A stretch of DNA of 64,000 bases from an uncultured Cryptobacterium sp. Its GTDB lineage: Bacteria > Actinomycetota > Coriobacteriia > Coriobacteriales > Eggerthellaceae. The position numbers and the translations under genes are program-made. Under the pieces are notes generated by a model. The model ran no database searches, had not been told where the DNA came from, and saw only the letters and a list, made by a program, of their open reading frames with translations. This document shows positions 59,463 to 64,000 of the stretch, piece by piece (the first letter of the stretch is position 1; each line of letters opens with the position of its first letter). The stretch spans positions 186,001-250,000 of the forward strand of contig CATYOF010000001.1 in the NCBI GenBank assembly GCA_958410215.1. The letters are read 5' to 3'.

Positions 59463-60920
59463 TTATATCCTATAAGCAGAATGTTCTCTATTCCCTCTTT
59501 GATGTATCACCCGAAAAGAATTTCGGGCAGTATTCTTATGATAAGACGAAGTTGCCTGGTTTAGGCTTGCATTTCTTGTGGCTCTCGCACCACTTGAACC
59601 TACCAAAACAGACGCACCACTCATTCTGTTGTTTATACCTATCGAACTTGCACTACTTCTTTCGCTTCTCCGCACGGTAGAACCTTGGCGTTGCGGCTGC
59701 GTATACGTTGAAACCACATGCAGCTGTTCGCGACGTTGACGATATTCATCCTCGTTATGCGCATCAAAGGAAATAGCCAATATTACCCCTACGAGCAACA
59801 GCGAAGAAATCATGGAAGATCCGCCTGAAGAAATAAAGGGAAGCGGTTTACCGGTTGTAGGAAACAAACCAATAACGCACGCAATGTTCAAAAACGCCTG
59901 AAATACAATCATGGTCGTAAGACCCGCTGCCACAAAGCCACTAAACATAGACTTCGATTGGCTTGCAATAAGAAAACCGCCGCGCAAAAATACCAAGAAA
60001 GCCACGATGACCGCAAGAGCACCAACAAGACCTAACTCTTCACCAATGATGGCAAAAATAAAGTCGGTTTCTGCTTCGGGCAAATACTGCAACTTCTCGT
60101 AGGAGTTGCCTACACCCACACCAAACAGGCCACCCGCTGCAAGTGCCTTAAAGGAATGGATAAGCTGATATCCGGTTCCCTGTTCGTCGGCCCAAGGATC
60201 TAGAAAGTTAAATAGACGATCGGATCGGTAACTCGAAACCAAAATTGCCATTAAAACCAGAACTGCACCCGCTACCAATATGCCTGCTATAGCGCGACCC
60301 GAAAGTCCCGACAGAATCAAGACCATAAACAAGCCTACACAGCAAATAAGCGTGGTACCTAGGTCTGATTGAGTTACAAATAAGAAAAGCAACGGTGCAA
60401 TAATAAAAATTCCTGCCTGCTTCCATGCTTCATGCATGTCTATAGCACCATTGCGATAGTCTTCTGCGATACGAGCCGCCATGAGTACAAACGCAATCTT
60501 TGCAAATTCTGAAATTTGAATACTCACTGGGCCAATAATCAGCCAGCGCTTCGCGCCAAGACCAACCGTACCCAAAAGAAACGTCAGAATAAGAAAGGCT
60601 ACACAAACACCCCAGAAAATATAGCCACCACTACCCCGCAGAAAATCATGCTTTCCAAACAGGATAGCAGCCACCGCAAATACGATGCCAATGCCTACAA
60701 ACAGGCACTGTTTTATGGCTTCCCCCGTTGAATCGCCCTGTTCCACAAAGGCGGTAATAGACGAAGAGGAATACACCATAACAAGGCCAAGAACCACCAA
60801 GGCAAGTGTGGAAAGTGCAACCATCACCCGTGGAGCCATAATGTGCGCAGGAGCGCTTTTAAAAAATGAAGGTGAGGGCGATTTGCTGCGTTTAGAGTTT
60901 GTTTGTTCCGCCCGAGCCAT
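59463..60920 (-). CDS. ftsW: SEDS-family peptidoglycan polymerase FtsW
   Basis: Ten-segment glycosyltransferase that polymerises lipid II at the septum. APRVMVALSTLALVVLGLVM opens the membrane domain. Family blocks are GAKRWLIIGPVSIQISEFAK, QSDLGTTLICC and FAIIGEELGLVGALAVI, with the catalytic Asp in the extracellular loop region after LFNFLDPWADEQGTGYQLIH. The C-terminal 95 residues are Arg/Ser-rich and cytoplasmic. The context beside murD and murG favours FtsW over RodA. The start ATG at 60920 lies 8 nt after the murD stop. Confidence 0.93.
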   Translation of the reverse strand: MARAEQTNSKRSKSPSPSFFKSAPAHIMAPRVMVALSTLALVVLGLVMVYSSSSITAFVEQGDSTGEAIKQCLFVGIGIVFAVAAILFGKHDFLRGSGGYIFWGVCVAFLILTFLLGTVGLGAKRWLIIGPVSIQISEFAKIAFVLMAARIAEDYRNGAIDMHEAWKQAGIFIIAPLLFLFVTQSDLGTTLICCVGLFMVLILSGLSGRAIAGILVAGAVLVLMAILVSSYRSDRLFNFLDPWADEQGTGYQLIHSFKALAAGGLFGVGVGNSYEKLQYLPEAETDFIFAIIGEELGLVGALAVIVAFLVFLRGGFLIASQSKSMFSGFVAAGLTTMIVFQAFLNIACVIGLFPTTGKPLPFISSGGSSMISSLLLVGVILAISFDAHNEDEYRQRREQLHVVSTYTQPQRQGSTVRRSERSSASSIGINNRMSGASVLVGSSGARATRNASLNQATSSYHKNTARNSFRVIHQRGNREHSAYRI

Positions 60921-60928
60921 AACCTTAC

Positions 60929-62410
60929 TTACGCACCCCTTTCCTTGCTCCGTAAAGCAACCAGATGCTTAAACACTTCACCACGTTCTTCGAAACACGA
61001 AAATTCATCAAAGGAAGAACACGCCGGAGAAAGCGCAACAATGTCGCCCGATTCCGCATGTAAAAGTGCTTCGTCAAGCGCCTCTTCCAGGTGGGGCGCA
61101 CTATATACTGGCAAAGAGGCTTGCGAAAATGCCTCTAAGAAACGGGGACCTGCTGCACCGAAACATACCACTGCTTTACAGTGTTTGCCTGCCTGTTCAA
61201 CAAGCTCGGATAGGTCGGTGCCTTTATCAAAACCACCCAATAGCACAATAGGATGCTTTTCTCCAAAAGCCGCAAGGGCCTTAAGCGTTGCATCAACATT
61301 GGTTGCCTTTGAGTCGTTGTAACAAGAAACACCCGCAATCGATCCACATGGTTCAATACGATGCTCAAGTGGCGCAAAGGAAATCAAAGCAGAAGCGATA
61401 TCGCCTACCGCACAACCCAGCGCATGCGCTGCTGCAGCTGCCGCCAAGGCATTTGATGCGTTATGTTCTCCTTTAATTTGCAAGTCGTGCGCATCTATTA
61501 CTTCAAACCTGCCTTCAGGATATTCAAGACACAGTTCGCCTGCCTCCGTAATAAAAGCAGCATTTTCGGAACCACAGGTAAGGCGCATGTTGCCCGCTAT
61601 GCCCTCTGACGTTCCCATAGGAATATAGCGAAATTCCCTCTGAGGATTGTTTTTTAACTCGCGCACAAATCCGCGAACCACATCGTTGGTGGCATCCAAA
61701 ATAACGGTTGCGTCCTTAGTACAGTGTGTATAAATATTTTTCTTGGCATCTGCGTATGCTTCAAAACTGCCATGCCACTTCAGGTGATCTGGCGTGATGT
61801 TCAGCAATACTGCAACTTCGGGAGCGAAATATACCGTAGAAGCAAGCTGATAGGAAGAAACTTCCGCTACATAATAATCGTAGCCATCCTTTGCCACTTC
61901 ATTGATGCACGCATCACCAATATTACCCACAGCACACACATTTTTACCGCATTCTTTAAGCACATGAGCAGTCAAGGAAGTGGTGGTGGTTTTTCCGTTG
62001 GTACCTGTTATGGCAACCCACACAGAATCTTTGGCACTTTCACGCCACGCCAGTTCCACTTCGCTTATCACTTCTTCAGAGCACTTCACCGCTGCCTGAT
62101 AAAAGGCAGAATTTTCCGAAATTCCCGGACTTACCACGCATAACTGGTAGGAACCTTGAACCTCTTCGGTATCAAAAAGCACAGTGGCACCCTTGCTTTC
62201 AAGGTCTTGGGCGAATTCTTTTGCTTCCGCACTCGTTGCACCTGCATATACCGTCAAAGAATGCACGCGTAATCCCAGCTGCGCTGCAAAGTATTTACTT
62301 GCTGCCTTACCGGACTTTCCCAATCCTAAAACCAGAACATCCCCTAAAACAGCAGGCGCATACTTTTTTGTTTTATCAAATGATGTTGTTGCGTTAAGCT
62401 TTTCCGACAT
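60929..62410 (-). CDS. murD: UDP-N-acetylmuramoylalanine-D-glutamate ligase
   Basis: Adds D-Glu to UDP-MurNAc-L-Ala. DVLVLGLGKSGKAASKYF is the Rossmann-like loop. VWVAITGTNGKTTTTSLTAH is the P-loop. EVSSYQLASTVYFAPEVAVL and NITPDHLKWHGSFEAYADAK are Mur ligase blocks, and CYNDSKATNVDATLKAL is the substrate part. The ATG at 62410 gives 493 aa; a longer in-frame start at 62497 is within mraY. It lies 4 nt after the mraY stop. Confidence 0.96.
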   Translation of the reverse strand: MSEKLNATTSFDKTKKYAPAVLGDVLVLGLGKSGKAASKYFAAQLGLRVHSLTVYAGATSAEAKEFAQDLESKGATVLFDTEEVQGSYQLCVVSPGISENSAFYQAAVKCSEEVISEVELAWRESAKDSVWVAITGTNGKTTTTSLTAHVLKECGKNVCAVGNIGDACINEVAKDGYDYYVAEVSSYQLASTVYFAPEVAVLLNITPDHLKWHGSFEAYADAKKNIYTHCTKDATVILDATNDVVRGFVRELKNNPQREFRYIPMGTSEGIAGNMRLTCGSENAAFITEAGELCLEYPEGRFEVIDAHDLQIKGEHNASNALAAAAAAHALGCAVGDIASALISFAPLEHRIEPCGSIAGVSCYNDSKATNVDATLKALAAFGEKHPIVLLGGFDKGTDLSELVEQAGKHCKAVVCFGAAGPRFLEAFSQASLPVYSAPHLEEALDEALLHAESGDIVALSPACSSFDEFSCFEERGEVFKHLVALRSKERGA

Positions 62411-62414
62411 GTGT

Positions 62415-63464
62415 CTACCCCATAAGCGATTGAGCAAAATACAGACAGAAACCAACTGCTGCAAGTGCGGCAGAAATAATCCAGAAGCGAATAACAACCT
62501 TTACTTCGCTCCAGCCCTTCTTTTCGAAGTGATGATGAAGGGGAGCCATCAAGAACAAGCGCTTGCGTGTGCGCTTGAAGTAAAACACCTGGATCATAAC
62601 GGACAGCGTTTCCACTACAAAAAGACCGCCAATAATAATGGAAAGAATTTCTGTCTTAGAAACAATAGCCAAACATCCCAAAGCCGTACCCAGGGCAAGG
62701 GATCCTGTGTCACCCATAAAAATATCGGCCGGGTAGGAGTTGTACCACAAAAAACCAATGCAACAACCAGCCAAAGCGGCAGCCACAATGGCGCTGTCAA
62801 GTAAGCCAGCACGAAACGCAATAGCCGCCATTACTACGATAACCACCATAAAGGTGCCGCTGAGCAAACCATCAAGGCCATCAGTTAAATTGGTGGCATT
62901 ACTCATTCCGGCAAGCAAGATATCGGCAAAAATTAAGTACAACCAAGGAATACTAAAATCTCCCCCTGCGGGTACCTCGATAGGTAAGGTAGTAGTGAAT
63001 ACCCCCAAATCAAAGGTGCACACAAAAGGAATTTCAACCGTTGGTGCAACACCAAGCCAATTAACCGCCGCGAGCACAAACGCACTGGCAATTAAAAACT
63101 GGCCGACCAGTTTTGCTTTAGGGGTAAGGCCCAATGAACGTTCATGAGCAACTTTCGATGCATCATCAAATAAACCAAGTGCGCCCGTTGCCAATACCGC
63201 ACCCATAATAAGCCACGTTTCAGGAACAGGTTCTGCCAAAATTGCCACCACAATCGTAGCCGCAATCAGCATGATAACGCCGCCCATAGTAGGCGTTCCC
63301 TGCTTCACTAAATGGCTTTCAGGACCATCGGCGCGCACCGGCTGCCCAATTAAATGCGAACGCAAAAATTTGATGAAGGCAGGCATCAAAGCAATAGTTA
63401 CGATAACGCCCAAGAAAATAGCGAGAAAGACCATAAAGGTCGGGTATTCAACAAAGGAGACCAT
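62415..63464 (-). CDS. mraY: Phospho-N-acetylmuramoyl-pentapeptide-transferase
   Basis: Integral membrane enzyme joining the muramyl-pentapeptide to undecaprenyl phosphate (lipid I). KQGTPTMGGVIMLIAAT, LFDDASKVAHERSLGLTPKAK, NATNLTDGLDGLLSG and MGDTGSLALGTALG are the signature blocks, with the catalytic aspartates. Close to the end PLHHHFEKKGWSEVKVVIRF is conserved. The ATG at 63464 gives 349 aa; a start at 63548 would add 28 residues inside murF. It lies 2 nt after the murF stop. Confidence 0.97.
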   Translation of the reverse strand: MVSFVEYPTFMVFLAIFLGVIVTIALMPAFIKFLRSHLIGQPVRADGPESHLVKQGTPTMGGVIMLIAATIVVAILAEPVPETWLIMGAVLATGALGLFDDASKVAHERSLGLTPKAKLVGQFLIASAFVLAAVNWLGVAPTVEIPFVCTFDLGVFTTTLPIEVPAGGDFSIPWLYLIFADILLAGMSNATNLTDGLDGLLSGTFMVVIVVMAAIAFRAGLLDSAIVAAALAGCCIGFLWYNSYPADIFMGDTGSLALGTALGCLAIVSKTEILSIIIGGLFVVETLSVMIQVFYFKRTRKRLFLMAPLHHHFEKKGWSEVKVVIRFWIISAALAAVGFCLYFAQSLMG

Positions 63465-63466
63465 AC

Positions 63467-64000
63467 TTAACCCAACAACTCCTTGGCTAACTTGTCCAAC
63501 TCCATGAAGTGCGACGCCTTTACTAGTACCGCATCCCCTGAAGCGCAATGCTCGCGCAAAAAGGCCAGTGCTTCTTCGCGCGTATCTACTTTATATACAC
63601 GATCGGAAGCAAGCCCAGCGGACTGAGCAGCCGACCCCATAAGGCGAGCAAGCTCACCTACACAAATGAGAAAGTCAATATTAGCATGTGCCGCAAATCT
63701 TCCAACCGATTCATGAGCGGCAGGGGCATGCGTACCTAATTCGCCCATATCGCCCAAAACCGCAAAACGGCGCCCTTCAACCTGCATGGCTTTAAGCAAA
63801 GAAAGAGATGCTCGCATGGAATCGGGATTGGCATTATAAGCATCATTAATAATGATAAATCCCTGATCAGAGTGAAGGATTTCCTGTCGGCCGCTTTCCG
63901 GTTGAGACGCTTCAAGTGCTGCCACAATTTCTTCTAAGTTCATACCAGCGGCATACCCAACCGCAGCCGCCGAACATGCATTGGAAACATTGTGAACCCC
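63467..64000 (-). CDS. murF: UDP-N-acetylmuramoyl-tripeptide-D-alanyl-D-alanine ligase (partial, 5' end beyond window)
   Basis: C-terminal 177 codons of MurF, which adds D-Ala-D-Ala. The frame stays open to position 64000 and begins GVHNVSNACSAAAVGYAAGM, typical of MurF. It continues FIIINDAYNANPDSMRASL and RRFAVLGDMGELG. The N-terminus and ATP-binding half are missing from the window. It heads the run murF-mraY-murD-ftsW-murG-murC-murB-ftsQ-ftsZ. Confidence 0.95.
   Translation of the reverse strand, partial: GVHNVSNACSAAAVGYAAGMNLEEIVAALEASQPESGRQEILHSDQGFIIINDAYNANPDSMRASLSLLKAMQVEGRRFAVLGDMGELGTHAPAAHESVGRFAAHANIDFLICVGELARLMGSAAQSAGLASDRVYKVDTREEALAFLREHCASGDAVLVKASHFMELDKLAKELLG

Noticed and set aside
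1..64000. Prophage, CRISPR-Cas, toxin-antitoxin or restriction system
   Set aside because: No integrase, transposase, Cas, methylase, nuclease or phage structural protein is seen. Gene order is continuous housekeeping.

Overview
The window is almost entirely housekeeping DNA from a bacterium with moderate G+C. Gene content and style point to the actinobacterial class Coriobacteriia, most likely a low-G+C member of the Eggerthellaceae (Cryptobacterium-like). The reasons are ThyX in place of ThyA, a type IA topoisomerase with an archaeal-type N-terminus, a two-subunit class I fumarase next to malate dehydrogenase, SepF/YggT/DivIVA behind ftsZ with no ftsA, and many low-complexity tails on conserved proteins. 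The taxonomic placement is inference. Nearly all genes lie on the minus strand. Plus-strand genes are comF, ahcY, a cupin, a small acidic protein, cca and rnpB.

Layout. Positions 1-6326 hold the order pyrH-frr-uppS-cdsA-dxr-rseP-ispG (ispG cut by the window edge), linking UMP kinase, ribosome recycling, undecaprenyl and phospholipid precursors, the MEP isoprenoid pathway and a site-2 protease. A 196-bp imperfect palindrome follows, then an HtrA protease and a solitary amino-acid-type binding lipoprotein with a leader of about 320 nt. Positions 9816-14959 carry comF, a membrane glycosyltransferase, S-adenosylhomocysteine hydrolase, a cupin, a 75-aa acidic protein and tRNA-Thr(TGT). Positions 15075-26401 form a long minus-strand run: a PflX-type radical SAM protein paired with a degenerate dehydrogenase that has a Cys/His/Asp tail, two DegV proteins, nicotinate phosphoribosyltransferase, a RicT/PSP1 protein, holB, tmk, fumAB and mdh. 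Positions 26494-43403 hold topA, a YqhQ-type membrane protein, thyX, a flavoredoxin-rubredoxin fusion, rpmE, an MFS transporter, metG, sppA, rho, a transaldolase-like gene, nfo and recN. Positions 43624-48923 hold cca, a second long palindrome (185 bp), a thiC-thiD operon behind a TPP riboswitch, thiN, and RNase P RNA. Positions 49144-64000 are the division and cell wall cluster: murF (partial)-mraY-murD-ftsW-murG-murC-murB-ftsQ-ftsZ-pgeF-yggS-sepF-yggT-divIVA.

I saw no prophage, CRISPR array, intact insertion sequence or recognisable defence island. The points most worth a second look are (1) an RseP-like site-2 protease that lacks its PDZ domain and carries a winged-helix-like insert in a cytoplasmic loop, (2) the PflX/metal-tail protein pair, (3) two intergenic palindromes of about 190 bp, (4) a MetRS whose KMSKS loop has degenerated, and (5) a recurrent habit of adding charged or low-complexity tails to core proteins (L31, RicT, Rho, SepF, MurG, YqhQ, SppA).
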